Shown: positions 44,685 to 54,349, counted from the stretch's first letter. The stretch is 64,000 nucleotides of DNA from JBLMYQ01 sp050260055 (GCA_050260055.1 JBLNBO010000053.1:9470-73469), one strand, 5' to 3'. Notes: generated by a model from the sequence alone, not told the origin. Made by a program: numbers and translations.

Positions 44685-45017
44685 ATGTCAGGTAAAATCA
44701 TTGATATTACTTCTGAAAACTTTGATAATGAAGTAATGAATTCTTCTCAGCCTGTTCTTGTTGACTTTTGGGCCGAATGGTGCGGACCATGCAGAATGAT
44801 GGGACCCGTAATCGAACAAATTGCAGAACAGTATCCTGAGAAAGTTAAAGTAGGAAAGGTTAATGTTGATTCACAAGTAAATCTTGCCTCGAAATTTAGG
44901 GTTATGAGCATACCTACTATAATGATTTTTAATAACGGAGAAGTTATTCAACAAGTAGTAGGTGCAAGAACAAAAGATGAATTTGTAAATATGCTGGATG
45001 ATGTTATAAAGCAATAG
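44685..45017 (+). CDS. trxA: Thioredoxin
   Basis: 110 residues from ATG 44685, 9 bases after AGGAGGG; ATG 44676 touches the site and is unlikely. The active site WAEWCGPCRMM and the cis-proline region MSIPTIMIF are intact. It reduces protein disulfides in the cytoplasm. No thioredoxin reductase is adjacent. Terminator at 45026. Confidence 0.96.
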   Translation: MSGKIIDITSENFDNEVMNSSQPVLVDFWAEWCGPCRMMGPVIEQIAEQYPEKVKVGKVNVDSQVNLASKFRVMSIPTIMIFNNGEVIQQVVGARTKDEFVNMLDDVIKQ

Positions 45018-45025
45018 AATAACAA

Positions 45026-45055
45026 AAAAACTTGCTTAATATAAGCAAGTTTTTA
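45026..45055 (+). terminator. Intrinsic terminator after trxA
   Basis: About 13-bp stem, CTTGCTTA/TAAGCAAG core with A/T extensions, loop ATA, T-run. Confidence 0.9.
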
Positions 45056-45074
45056 TTTTTATCTAAAATAGAAA

Positions 45075-45338
45075 CTAATATCCAAATAAATGCTTTCTAA
45101 AAGTACGGTGTATTTTTCTTACACCCATCCTAAATACTACCTTGACAAATAGCGGGGTACTTGATGAATGATATATTCTCAGCTTAACTATATTGTATTT
45201 AGAAATATTGTTATATTCTTCTGATGTAATTAAGCCCTTCATATAAAGTTTTGTCGGAGAAAATAAATCCAGGCGCATTTCTTCGCCTTTAGCAATTAAC
45301 TTTTTGGAAAGCGGCTTGAATATTCTTATTGGATTCAA
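45075..45338 (-). CDS. Small basic protein of unknown function
   Basis: 87 residues with TTG start at 45338, which has no ribosome binding site. A strong AAGGGGG lies further upstream on this strand (45374-45380) but is followed only by ATT, ATC and ATA codons, so the true start may be a non-standard codon near 45364, giving an N-terminus with YPYKRRLSLN. The protein is basic and hydrophilic, ending in RKIHRTFRKHLFGY. No family recognized. Confidence 0.5.
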   Translation of the reverse strand: MNPIRIFKPLSKKLIAKGEEMRLDLFSPTKLYMKGLITSEEYNNISKYNIVKLRIYHSSSTPLFVKVVFRMGVRKIHRTFRKHLFGY

Positions 45339-45546
45339 TGATAATCTTCGCTTGTAGGGATATATGATAATTACCCCCTTCTTGATTATTTTTAAACACG
45401 TTTAATATATAATAAAGCTTTAAAATATGGTATATGTTTTTTAAATATTAATAAAAACTTAACAAATAATATAAACAGTTGATGATTGCATATTTTTAAA
45501 TATGGTATAATTGACAATATTATATCAAGAAAGAGGAAAAAAATCA

Positions 45547-46884
45547 ATGATTTGTGACATTGCAATTATTGGTGCAGGCCCAGGAGGGTATAGTGCTGCC
45601 TTGAGAGCAGTAAAAAAAGGTGCAGATGTTGTTTTAATTGAAAAAGAAGAGCTTGGAGGCGTATGTTTAAATAAAGGATGTATTCCATCAAAGACATTAT
45701 TAAAAAGCGCTTCATTATATAGGGAAATAAATAAATCTGGCAATTATGGAATAAATATTGAACATGCTACAATAAATATGGGAAAGATAATTGAACGCAA
45801 GAATAAGGTAGTTAGCGCTTTAAAGAGCGGTTTAACATTACATTTGGAGCGAGAAGGAATTAAAATTATAAAGGCTGATGCAAAAATTGAAGAAGGTAAA
45901 ATTATTGCAGGGGATACAATAATTGAAGCAAAAAAGGTAATAATTGCAACAGGCTCATCTCCGGCAAAACCTCCTATAAAAGGAATCGATTCTGAGGATG
46001 TTATTTTTAGCGATCAGTTATTTGTCATGGACAAGATTCCAAGCTCCATAATAGTTATTGGTGGAGGAGTAATTGGACTTGAGTTTGCATCGTTTTTTAA
46101 TATGCTGGGAAGCAAGGTTTTCATTATTGAATTAAAAGATTCCATTTTACAGGGATTCGATGAAGATATAAAAGCAGAAGCAAAAAAGGTCTTTTCTAGA
46201 CAAGGTATAGAGATTATTACTGGGGCGATTGTCAAAGAAATCAAGGATGGTACGGTTGTTTATGAAAAAGAAGGGAACACTGAAGAAATTAGCGGTGAAA
46301 AGGTATTGGTTTCAACAGGGAGAGTTCCTAATATCAATGGCCTTTTCAATGATAAAAGCACAATAGAAATGAAAAATGGATTTATTAGTGTTGATAATAA
46401 AATGCGTACCAATATAAATAATATATATGCAATAGGAGATGTTACTGGTAAAAGTATGTTAGCCCACACTGCAATGGCAGAGGGGATAATTGCAGCTGAT
46501 AATGCTCTTGGAAAGGAATTGAAAATGTCGTATACGGCAATTCCTAAGTGCGTTTATACTTATCCTGAGATTGCCTCGGTTGGAATGACTGAAAATGAAG
46601 CCATAGAGCTAGGATATAAAGTCAAAAAAGCGAAGACACCTGTAAGAACTAATGGGAGAGCATTTGCTGATGGCTCAATTGAAGGGTTTGCAAACATATT
46701 GGCAGATGAGAAAACTGATAAGATATTAGGCGTTCATATTATTGCTCCGTATGCAACGGAGATGATATCTGAAGCGGTACTTGCATTAACTAAAGGGTTA
46801 ACAATTAATGATGTTTCTGATGTTATCCACCCGCATCCAACTGTAAGCGAAATAATTGGTGATACTTTATTAGAATTACATTAG
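45547..46884 (+). CDS. lpdA: Dihydrolipoyl dehydrogenase
   Basis: 445 residues from ATG 45547. It oxidizes dihydrolipoamide with NAD+ as the E3 part of 2-oxoacid dehydrogenase or glycine cleavage complexes. FAD site IIGAGPGGYSAALRA, redox disulfide GGVCLNKGCIPSKTL, NAD site VIGGGVIGLEFAS, and the C-terminal catalytic HPHPTVSE are all present. No E1, E2 or glycine cleavage genes are adjacent. AAAGAGG precedes the start by about 10 bases. Confidence 0.94.
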   Translation: MICDIAIIGAGPGGYSAALRAVKKGADVVLIEKEELGGVCLNKGCIPSKTLLKSASLYREINKSGNYGINIEHATINMGKIIERKNKVVSALKSGLTLHLEREGIKIIKADAKIEEGKIIAGDTIIEAKKVIIATGSSPAKPPIKGIDSEDVIFSDQLFVMDKIPSSIIVIGGGVIGLEFASFFNMLGSKVFIIELKDSILQGFDEDIKAEAKKVFSRQGIEIITGAIVKEIKDGTVVYEKEGNTEEISGEKVLVSTGRVPNINGLFNDKSTIEMKNGFISVDNKMRTNINNIYAIGDVTGKSMLAHTAMAEGIIAADNALGKELKMSYTAIPKCVYTYPEIASVGMTENEAIELGYKVKKAKTPVRTNGRAFADGSIEGFANILADEKTDKILGVHIIAPYATEMISEAVLALTKGLTINDVSDVIHPHPTVSEIIGDTLLELH

Positions 46885-46897
46885 AACAGAATACAAA

Positions 46898-46941
46898 AAA
46901 AGAGAGGTTTAATTTTATTAAAAAATCAAACCTCTTTTTAT
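46898..46941. terminator. Intrinsic terminator
   Basis: Stem AAAAAGAGAGGTTTaATTTT pairing with AAAAATCAAACCTCTTTTT around a short loop; A-run and T-run on either side, between convergent genes. Confidence 0.85.
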
Positions 46942-46954
46942 GTTCGCAGAAGAT

Positions 46955-47155
46955 TCACAAGCCAATCTTTTTTACAGCGTCTGCAAATACGGGACATAAT
47001 TTGAGTGCTTCGCATCTCTCGTCGTAAGGGCAGAAGGAGCAAGTTGGCTTATCTTTTTCTGCACGTTGAATACAATGGTTTTCAAAAATAGCTTTGCATT
47101 TTTCCGAGGAACTTCCATATTGGCAGTCCTTTTTAAGACAGTCGATTCTTGCCAT
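46955..47155 (-). CDS. Cysteine-rich small protein, unknown
   Basis: 66 residues with nine cysteines (IDCLKKDCQYG, KCKAIFENHC, CSFCPYDERC, LCPVF), a pattern that suggests binding of zinc or an iron-sulfur cluster. AAGGAGGTG precedes the ATG on this strand. No family recognized. It is convergent with lpdA. Confidence 0.65.
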   Translation of the reverse strand: MARIDCLKKDCQYGSSSEKCKAIFENHCIQRAEKDKPTCSFCPYDERCEALKLCPVFADAVKKIGL

Positions 47156-47349
47156 ACTGTTTCACCTCCTTCACTCAGAAATATCTAAGAGAATAATAGT
47201 GTATATGTAATAGTAAATTACTGGTAAATTTTTTTAATTATATAGTATATGTTGAATAAATATCAATAGTTTCAAAAAAAATAACAGATATTAACATAAA
47301 TCTAATCTACTGTTAATATCTGTTATTTATATTGTTTGATTATGTATTA

Positions 47350-48228
47350 TTAATGGATATTTTTAATTGCTTCAACCCTATCATCTATTGCAGGGTGTGT
47401 AGAAAACCATGATGCAATTCTGCTTTTATTATCTTTAAATGGAGTAACGATGTACATGTTAGCTGTTGCTTTATTTGCGGCTTCCAACGGTTCATCATCT
47501 GCCGATATTCTCTGCAATGCACGAATTAGAGCATCAGGATTCCTTGTTAATTCCACAGAGGTAGCATCAGCTAAATACTCACGGTTTCTTGAAAGGGCTA
47601 ATTGCATCAATTGGGCAATTAAGGGTGAGAATATCATGAAGACTATTCCGACTAATCCTATAATCATTGAAATATTGCTTCTGTCTTCACTTCTTGAACG
47701 AAATCCCACTCTAAAAAACCAATCGGCTAAAAGTGTAATTATCCCTACCATAACTGTTGCAATTGTTGATAATAGAATATCATAGTTCTTGATATGACCT
47801 AACTCATGTGCAAGAACTGCTTCAAGCTCATAAGAATCAAGTTTGTCCAATAGTCCTGTTGTTACACAGACAACTGAGTGATTGGGATTTCTTCCTGTTG
47901 CAAATGCATTTGGAGCAGAGTCATCAATTATATATACCTTTGGAAGAGGAATCCCTGCTGCTAGGCAAAGCCCTTCAACTGAATCTTTGACCATCTTGTC
48001 TTCATTATCATCAGCTGGGCGTGCTCTACTTATTGTAAGTACTATGCTGTCACTGAAGTAATACGAACCTAAGGTACTAATAAGTGCAATTATTACCGCA
48101 ATAGGTACCCCAAGATAGCCAAAGCTAAAGTACTCGCAAAAGAAATAAACAACAAGAGCTAATAGACAGAAGAAAAAGAATACAATAACACTGGTTTTGA
48201 ATTTATTATGGCCAATTACCTCAAACAC
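47350..48228 (-). CDS. htpX: Zinc metalloprotease HtpX homologue
   Basis: 292 residues, M48 family. Two N-terminal and two internal hydrophobic segments anchor it in the membrane; the zinc motif HELGH is in EAVLAHELGHIKNYD and the third ligand is in NREYLADATSVE. It degrades damaged membrane proteins. The minus-strand AGGAGG lies just before ATG 48228. It follows lemA by 23 bases, a common htpX-lemA pairing. Confidence 0.93.
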   Translation of the reverse strand: MFEVIGHNKFKTSVIVFFFFCLLALVVYFFCEYFSFGYLGVPIAVIIALISTLGSYYFSDSIVLTISRARPADDNEDKMVKDSVEGLCLAAGIPLPKVYIIDDSAPNAFATGRNPNHSVVCVTTGLLDKLDSYELEAVLAHELGHIKNYDILLSTIATVMVGIITLLADWFFRVGFRSRSEDRSNISMIIGLVGIVFMIFSPLIAQLMQLALSRNREYLADATSVELTRNPDALIRALQRISADDEPLEAANKATANMYIVTPFKDNKSRIASWFSTHPAIDDRVEAIKNIH

Positions 48229-48251
48229 GTTGGGCCTCCTATAAAAACATA

Positions 48252-48803
48252 TTAGAATTTAACCTGCACACCTTGTTTAGCCTGTTCATTTTCTATTTCA
48301 AAGTATTGTCTTTCTTTAAAGCCGCATATTCCTGCAATTATATTCTGAGGGAATTTTTGAATTTCGGTGTTTAATCTCTGAACGGTATCGTTATAAAATT
48401 GTCTTGAAAATGCAACTTTGTCTTCGGTTCCTTTTAAGTCAACTTGAAGCTGCATGAAATTCTGATTAGCCTTTAATTCTGGATAAGCTTCAGCAACTGC
48501 AAATAATGTTTTCAATGTTCCGGTAAGAACATTGTCAGCCTCTGCTTTTTCTGAAACTGTCTGAGCTGTCATTAATCCGGATCTTGCTTTTGCAACTTCT
48601 TCAAAAACTCCTTTTTCATGAGCTGCATATCCTTTAACTGTCTCAACAAGATTAGGAATCAAATCAAATCTTCTTTGAAGCTGTGTATCAATGCTTGCCC
48701 ATCCATTTTCTGCACGATTCTTAATTGCAACCAGGTTGTTGTAAATTGCGATAAAGTAGATTACGATTAAAACAACTACACCAAGAATTACATAGTTCAT
48801 CAT
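48252..48803 (-). CDS. lemA: LemA family protein
   Basis: 183 residues. One N-terminal membrane helix (YVILGVVVLIVIYFIAIY) is followed by a helical bundle with the LemA-typical NLVAIKNRAENGWASIDTQL, RRFDLIPNLVETVKGYA and the ending FNDTVQ-like YNDTVQRLNTEIQKFP. Function is not settled. First gene of a two-gene operon with htpX; minus-strand AAGGAGG precedes its ATG. Confidence 0.92.
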   Translation of the reverse strand: MMNYVILGVVVLIVIYFIAIYNNLVAIKNRAENGWASIDTQLQRRFDLIPNLVETVKGYAAHEKGVFEEVAKARSGLMTAQTVSEKAEADNVLTGTLKTLFAVAEAYPELKANQNFMQLQVDLKGTEDKVAFSRQFYNDTVQRLNTEIQKFPQNIIAGICGFKERQYFEIENEQAKQGVQVKF

Positions 48804-48997
48804 TTAAAGAGCCTCCTTAATTTTTAATTGAATCTTTACTATTATATAAACATTATACATAAATTATAGCCTAATTTATATTATTTTGTAAAAAATACTG
48901 TAAAGAAATTCAAATAAATTGCTAATTATCATATAATTAATATTGCTAAATACATAAAAATGATTTAAAATACCTATAAATAAACATAAAATAAGCA

Positions 48998-49208
48998 ATG
49001 AATGGAAATAGTAGGTTTACTGAATACCTTCAGAGAATAGAGTCCAACGGCTGAAAGACTCTATGGCCAAACAGAACCGAACCCAATCCATGAGCTGCAG
49101 ATAAAACTGCCGGGATGCACCGTTATTGCATTTAAGTGAATTACCGTAAGGTGATTAATTTGAGTGGTACCGCGAAATAACCTTCGTCTCAATAATAGAG
49201 ATGAAGGT
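48998..49208 (+). promoter_or_regulatory. T-box riboswitch of proS (tRNA-Pro sensor)
   Basis: T-box leader: AGTA of the stem I loop-E motif at 49010-49013; stem I distal hairpin ATAGAGTC/GACTCTAT at 49037-49064; GAA then the probable specifier codon CCG (Pro) at 49077-49079; T-box core TGGTACCGCG at 49165-49174; terminator stem AACCTTC...GAAGGTT at 49178-49208. Uncharged tRNA-Pro would favour the antiterminator and expression of the downstream proS. The CCG reading rests on its place after GAA and before A. Confidence 0.92.
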
Positions 49209-49232
49209 TTTATTTATTTAAAATAATTATAA

Positions 49233-49322
49233 CCAGCGTTCTGCTTTGTTAGGCTTCACTTGCAAAATGCTCACATATTAGATATATGCTCTGCTTTTGC
49301 ACGCTTGCCTGCCTTGCATAAC
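49233..49322. repeat. Imperfect palindromic element between T-box and proS
   Basis: Two half-sites in inverted order: TTGCAAAATGCTCACATAT (about 49258-49277) and ATATGCTCTGCTTTTGCA (about 49283-49300), with further matches outward (GGCTTCAC/GCTTGCC). It forms a long imperfect hairpin of unknown role, possibly a dispersed repeat or old insertion. Confidence 0.45.
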
Positions 49323-49371
49323 TTGCTTTTAATTATTTTTAGAAAATATATTGATTAGGAGGATGATTGTT

Positions 49372-51078
49372 ATGTATATGTCAAAAATGTTTTTGCCGAC
49401 AAGAAGAGAGGTTCAGGCTGAAGCTGAAGCGCTGAGTCATCAATTAATGCTTAGAGCTGGATTAATGAGAAAAATTGCGTCAGGGGTTTATAGTTATCTG
49501 CCTCTTGGATATAAAGCTATTCGCAATATTGAAAAGATTGTAAGGGAAGAGATGGATAAAGCCGGCGCACAGGAGCTTCTAATGCCTGCACTGCTTCCAG
49601 CTGAACCATATCAGCAAACCGGAAGATGGGATATTTATGGGCCGTTAATGTTCAGATTAAAAGATAGAAATGAAAGAGACTTTTTGCTGGGCCCAACACA
49701 TGAAGAAATTTTTACTGAAACAGTAAAGGCTGAAGTAAAATCTTACAGACAACTGCCATTAAACCTATACCAAATTCAGACTAAATATAGGGATGAATTA
49801 AGGCCTCGTTTCGGAGTAATGAGGGGTAGGGAATTTATAATGAAAGACGCCTACAGCTTTGACAGAGATCAAAAAGGCTTAGATGAATCTTATGCCAAAA
49901 TGTATGATGCGTATGTAAATATTTTTGATAGATGTAAACTGGATTATATAATTGTGGATGCTGATTCCGGAAGTATCGGAGGTTCTAACTCACAGGAATT
50001 CATGGTTAAATCTGATGTTGGCGAAGATACAATTGTATTCTGCAAGAAATGCGGCTATGCAGCAAATATTGAAAAAGCAGAATGCAAAGTTGATTCAAGC
50101 CTGCAAAATGATGAAGAATTATTAGAAAAAGAAAAAATTCATACTCCTAATGTTGGTAAAATTGAAGATGTTGAAAAACTATTAAAAGTTAAAACGCAAA
50201 AATTCATTAAGACTATCCTTTATAAAGCTGATGATAAAGTGGTTGCAGTTCTCGTGCGCGGAGATAGAGAGGTTAATGAAGTTAAACTGTATAATTTCTT
50301 AGGCTGTAAAGATCTTGAAATGGCAGATGCTGAAACAGTTAAAAAGATTACAGGTGCAGAAGTCGGATTTGCCGGTCCTATAGGATTGAATGCTGAAGTT
50401 TATGCAGACTTAGAAGTCGCGCAAATGAGAAATTTCATAATTGGTGCCAATGAAACTGATTATCATATTAAAAATGTCAATGTTGATAGAGATTTTAAAG
50501 TGATTAAGTTTGTTGATTTGAGGAATATAACAAAAGGAGATTCTTGTCCTGCATGCGGCGCTGAAATTGGTATTGCACAAGGGATTGAGGTTGGCCATAT
50601 TTTTAAGCTTGGAACAAAATACAGTAAAGCATTGGATTGTACGTATATTGATGAAGACGGTAAAGAAAAGTTAATGATAATGGGCTGCTATGGAATTGGA
50701 ATAAGCAGAGCAGTTGCGGCAATTATAGAGCAAAACAGCGACGAAAACGGTATAATATGGCCTTTATCAATTGCTCCATATAAAGTTATTGTTGTTCCAG
50801 TAATGGCATCAGACAAGACACAGTTTGATTTGGCAGAAAAGGTTTACAATGATTTGATATCAATGGGTATCGAAACAATAATTGATGATAGGGATGAAAG
50901 AGCTGGAGTTAAATTTAAAGATGCAGATTTGATTGGTATTCCGGTTAGAGTAACGGTTGGTAAAAAGGCCGGAGAGGGAATTGTAGAAATTAAAGAAAGA
51001 AAAGAAAATCAAGTAACAGAGGTAGAAGTTGTAAAGTGTATTGAATATATTAAGAAGCTTTTAGATAAAAAAGCATAA
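49372..51078 (+). CDS. proS: Prolyl-tRNA synthetase
   Basis: 568 residues from ATG 49372, 9 bases after TAGGAGG. It charges tRNA-Pro. Class II motifs are present: motif 2 TKYRDELRPRFGVMRGREF and motif 3 GCYGIGISRAVAA. A YbaK-like editing insertion (about residues 225-390) between motifs 2 and 3 shows the bacterial type, with the C-terminal anticodon-binding domain (YKVIVVPVM). Controlled by the T-box upstream. Confidence 0.97.
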   Translation: MYMSKMFLPTRREVQAEAEALSHQLMLRAGLMRKIASGVYSYLPLGYKAIRNIEKIVREEMDKAGAQELLMPALLPAEPYQQTGRWDIYGPLMFRLKDRNERDFLLGPTHEEIFTETVKAEVKSYRQLPLNLYQIQTKYRDELRPRFGVMRGREFIMKDAYSFDRDQKGLDESYAKMYDAYVNIFDRCKLDYIIVDADSGSIGGSNSQEFMVKSDVGEDTIVFCKKCGYAANIEKAECKVDSSLQNDEELLEKEKIHTPNVGKIEDVEKLLKVKTQKFIKTILYKADDKVVAVLVRGDREVNEVKLYNFLGCKDLEMADAETVKKITGAEVGFAGPIGLNAEVYADLEVAQMRNFIIGANETDYHIKNVNVDRDFKVIKFVDLRNITKGDSCPACGAEIGIAQGIEVGHIFKLGTKYSKALDCTYIDEDGKEKLMIMGCYGIGISRAVAAIIEQNSDENGIIWPLSIAPYKVIVVPVMASDKTQFDLAEKVYNDLISMGIETIIDDRDERAGVKFKDADLIGIPVRVTVGKKAGEGIVEIKERKENQVTEVEVVKCIEYIKKLLDKKA

Positions 51079-51125
51079 AATATTTTATAAGTTTGAGATT
51101 TAAAATTATCACTTTATTCAAATAT

Positions 51126-51154
51126 TTGATTTTTATTTAAATAAGTGATAAAAT
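51126..51154 (+). promoter_or_regulatory. Probable sigma-A promoter of the ACP-like gene
   Basis: TTGATT at 51126-51131, 17-base spacer, TAAAAT at 51149-51154. Confidence 0.4.
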
Positions 51155-51297
51155 TTTGACATTATTGTAAGAATTTTTTATTAATCCGTTGTGACTAACA
51201 CCTCGAAAATTCGAGTAAGGAGTATTTAACGAAAGGAGTGATTCCTAATCGTGACGTTGAGAGCTGCTTTTTGAATTTATTTCAAGGAGGTATTAAA

Positions 51298-51552
51298 ATG
51301 AAAGAAAAGGAAATTGACGTAAGAGAGGAATTAATGAAGCTTCTTATTCCGTTAACAGACTATGCTTTTGATAAGGATTCGCCAAGCATGAATATTTCAC
51401 TGTTTGGTCTTGGAATTGATTCGCTTGACTCCTTGCGGGCATTTGCCTGGTCAATAAGTGAAAAATTCAATGTAAAAATAAAAGTTGATGTTGATGATAC
51501 GCCCAATAATATTATCGAAAAAATTGAATCTGCGAAATCAGCATCTAAGTAA
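51298..51552 (+). CDS. Stand-alone acyl-carrier-protein-like protein
   Basis: 84 residues from ATG 51298, after AAGGAGG. Four-helix carrier protein with the phosphopantetheine attachment region GIDSLDSLRAFAW (Ser of DSL at about residue 44). It is more divergent than housekeeping AcpP and has no fatty-acid, polyketide or peptide synthetase genes beside it. The leader (51186-51297) contains a CTCGAA/TTCGAG hairpin and a seven-codon GTG mini-frame of doubtful meaning. Confidence 0.8.
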   Translation: MKEKEIDVREELMKLLIPLTDYAFDKDSPSMNISLFGLGIDSLDSLRAFAWSISEKFNVKIKVDVDDTPNNIIEKIESAKSASK

Positions 51553-51558
51553 CAGTAT

Positions 51559-51594
51559 AATGAGAGCTTGCATATGCGGCTCTCATTTTGTTTT
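51559..51594 (+). terminator. Intrinsic terminator after the ACP-like gene
   Basis: 9-bp stem AATGAGAGC/GCTCTCATT, then T-rich sequence. Confidence 0.85.
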
Positions 51595-51741
51595 AATCAA
51601 ATAAAATGGGAATTATCTCCTAATTGAACCGTTTTTATAAAATATATGATAAAATTAAAAATAATGAAAAAATCATGGAACAAAAAAATGTTTTTTATGT
51701 CTAATTTATTGTTAGATTCTTAAAAAAAGGAGAGTTGAGTT

Positions 51742-54189
51742 ATGAAGAAATTTGTTAAAAGTATAGCATTAATGGTTGCTGCAGCATTGATGATAACATT
51801 TATTTTTATACCGGGTGAGAAAACAATGGCAAAATCTGATTTGCCGCAGGAGGCCCAAAAAAGGCTTGCAAACGCAGTAGTATTATATATAGGAAGCAAT
51901 GATGCTTACATAAATAATGCTAAAACAACTATAGATAAGAATATTGAAGTGTGTCCGGTAGCTGATAATGGCAGAACTTTGGTGCCTGTCAGATTTATTG
52001 CTGAATCTTTAGGGGCAAAGGTTGGATGGGAACCAAAGACATCAACCGTTACAATTTCATATAAAAGTAAGAAAATTACGTTGGTAAAAGGTCAAAAAAT
52101 TATTAATGTAAATGGAAAACAAGTTAGTATTGAAACTGCGGCTAAAGATGTTAATAATAGAATCTTGGTACCATTCAGAGCAGTAGCTGAAGCATTAGGT
52201 AAAAAGGTGTTTTATGATAGAGGATTAATAGTTATTAGTGACAAAGATAATATTTTTAATGCAAAATCGGAAAAGTCTTTGCTTGATAGAATAATTGCAA
52301 AGGTTAATAACTTGCCTACAGTGGGAACTGAAGCTAAATTAAAAGAAATAATTGAAAAGTTTAGGACAAGTCAATCAAATGAAAGAAATTATATGCTGAA
52401 AGATGTACAATCAATTGGTACAGCTTTTTCTGCAGCAAATTCAATGGATCAATCAGCTAGCAATAAAGCTAAATCTGATTCAGCCAGCAATGATTTCTCA
52501 AAAACAAATGTTCAAGTTGAAGGTGTTGATGAATCAGATATAGTTAAAACTGATGGTAAATACATTTATCAGGTTAATAATAAAAGAATAATTGTTGCAG
52601 ATGTATATCCTGCAAATAATATGAAAGTAATTAGCATGGTAAAGTTTTCTGATGCAAACTTTAATCCTGAAGAGATTTATATTGATGGAAATAAGATGGT
52701 CGTTATAGGTTATTCTTATAAAGAATTTAAAGTTAGCAATAATGAACCACTTAACAAAAGTATTCGTATGCCGCCATACAGATCAACTTCGTTCGTAAAA
52801 GCAATTGAATATGATATTTCTAATAAAAGTGATATTAAGAAGATTAGAGATTTTGAAATTGAGGGCAGCTTGATTTCTTCAAGAAGAATAGGGAATTCAC
52901 TATATATCGTGACTAATAAGTATATAGATTATTATTACTTCGATTATAATCTGAAAGAGAGTTTGACACCCGTATTCTATGATAGTGCTTTAAAAGGAAA
53001 AGAAACAAACCTTGACTGCTCAAAAATTAAATGTATTCCTCATTGTATTACACCAAATTACATGGTAATTGCAGGAATAAATTTGAATAAAACTGATGAG
53101 CCGGTTAATATCCAGAGTTATTTAGGCTCAGGAGAACATATTTATTCATCTGAAAATAACCTGTACGTTGCTGTTTCAGAATATGAAAATATTAAAGTAG
53201 AAAACTCAGCAAATAGTAATGCAAAAATTCTTCCATATTATTGGAATAGGAATATCAATACTACTGTTTATAAATTCTCTCTTTATAATGGAAATGCAAC
53301 ATATATCGGGAAAGGAACTGTTCCGGGGACAGTATTGAATCAGTTTTCAATGGATGAATATGATGGCAATTTCAGAATTGCGACAACTGTAGGATATCCA
53401 AATAGAAATGGAGACGCTTCTTCAAAGAACAATCTATATGTACTCAATGATGCAATGAGTATAACAGGTAAGATTGAGGATATTGCTCCTGGAGAAAAGA
53501 TTTATTCAGTAAGATTTATGGGAAATAAAGCATATATGGTTACATTCAAAAAGGTTGACCCATTATTCGTAATAGATTTAAAGAATCCAAGCGCGCCTAA
53601 GATACTTGGAAAATTGAAAATACCTGGTTATAGTGATTACTTACATCCATATGATGAGAACCATATAATCGGTTTTGGTAAAGATGCAATTGATGCTAAA
53701 GAAGGCAGCTTTGCTTGGTATCAAGGATTAAAGATTGCAATGTTTGATGTTACTGATGTAAATAATCCAAAAGAAATGTTTAAAGAGGTAATAGGAGACA
53801 GGGGAACAGATTCTGAGCTTCTTACAAACCATAAGGCACTGTTGTTCTCAAAAGAAAAGAATTTACTTGCATTCCCTGTAACATTAATGACAATCAAAGA
53901 TAAAAAGGAAAATATAGATGAAGGTGGGTTCCCTGAGTATGGTACTTTTGAATTCCAAGGTGCGTATGTTTACAATATAGATTTGAAAAAAGGATTCCAA
54001 CTAAAGGCAAGAATATCTCACTTAACCGATGATGAATATAAAAAGGCGGGAGATTATTGGTATTACGGAGAAAAAGCAGTTAGTAGAATGCTTTATATAG
54101 GCAACAATCTTTATACATTATCAACAGGATTGTATAAGGCTCACGACCTGGCTAATTTCAAGGAGATTGGTTCACTTGAGATTAAATAA
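51742..54189 (+). CDS. Secreted beta-propeller protein with copper-amine-oxidase-like N-terminal domain
   Basis: 815 residues. The signal peptide ends near EKTMA. Residues about 45-170 form a stalk-like Cu_amine_oxidN1 domain with NGRTLVPVRFIAESLGA and NNRILVPFRAVAEALG. Residues about 235-810 form the Beta_propel family domain (distant WD40 relative), with VEGVDESDIVKTDGKYIYQ as its typical opening. It is surface exposed or secreted. Function unknown; ligand binding or surface attachment are possibilities. Confidence 0.88.
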   Translation: MKKFVKSIALMVAAALMITFIFIPGEKTMAKSDLPQEAQKRLANAVVLYIGSNDAYINNAKTTIDKNIEVCPVADNGRTLVPVRFIAESLGAKVGWEPKTSTVTISYKSKKITLVKGQKIINVNGKQVSIETAAKDVNNRILVPFRAVAEALGKKVFYDRGLIVISDKDNIFNAKSEKSLLDRIIAKVNNLPTVGTEAKLKEIIEKFRTSQSNERNYMLKDVQSIGTAFSAANSMDQSASNKAKSDSASNDFSKTNVQVEGVDESDIVKTDGKYIYQVNNKRIIVADVYPANNMKVISMVKFSDANFNPEEIYIDGNKMVVIGYSYKEFKVSNNEPLNKSIRMPPYRSTSFVKAIEYDISNKSDIKKIRDFEIEGSLISSRRIGNSLYIVTNKYIDYYYFDYNLKESLTPVFYDSALKGKETNLDCSKIKCIPHCITPNYMVIAGINLNKTDEPVNIQSYLGSGEHIYSSENNLYVAVSEYENIKVENSANSNAKILPYYWNRNINTTVYKFSLYNGNATYIGKGTVPGTVLNQFSMDEYDGNFRIATTVGYPNRNGDASSKNNLYVLNDAMSITGKIEDIAPGEKIYSVRFMGNKAYMVTFKKVDPLFVIDLKNPSAPKILGKLKIPGYSDYLHPYDENHIIGFGKDAIDAKEGSFAWYQGLKIAMFDVTDVNNPKEMFKEVIGDRGTDSELLTNHKALLFSKEKNLLAFPVTLMTIKDKKENIDEGGFPEYGTFEFQGAYVYNIDLKKGFQLKARISHLTDDEYKKAGDYWYYGEKAVSRMLYIGNNLYTLSTGLYKAHDLANFKEIGSLEIK

Positions 54190-54218
54190 GGGCCGGAGAT
54201 AATATATTATATATTTTG

Positions 54219-54248
54219 GAGGCATACAAATCAGTATGCCTCATTTTT
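54219..54248 (+). terminator. Intrinsic terminator
   Basis: 9-bp perfect stem GAGGCATAC/GTATGCCTC, loop AAATCA, followed by ATTTTTAT. It separates the core genes from the recombinase unit. Confidence 0.85.
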
Positions 54249-54297
54249 ATGGCTATTAAAATTGTTTAAATTTATTTCTGGAAAATAATACATATTA

Positions 54298-54306
54298 TGC
54301 TATAAT
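54298..54306 (+). promoter_or_regulatory. Probable extended -10 promoter of the recombinase gene
   Basis: TGC-TATAAT at 54298-54306 (extended -10 element), about 125 bases upstream of the recombinase start. No clear -35 box. Confidence 0.45.
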
Positions 54307-54349
54307 GTTTATATATTTAGAAAATTATATAGATAGAGAAATATAAAAT

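Noticed and set aside
51240..51300. Leader peptide of seven codons before the ACP-like gene
   Set aside because: GTG start with poor spacing and no amino-acid pattern; not supportable.
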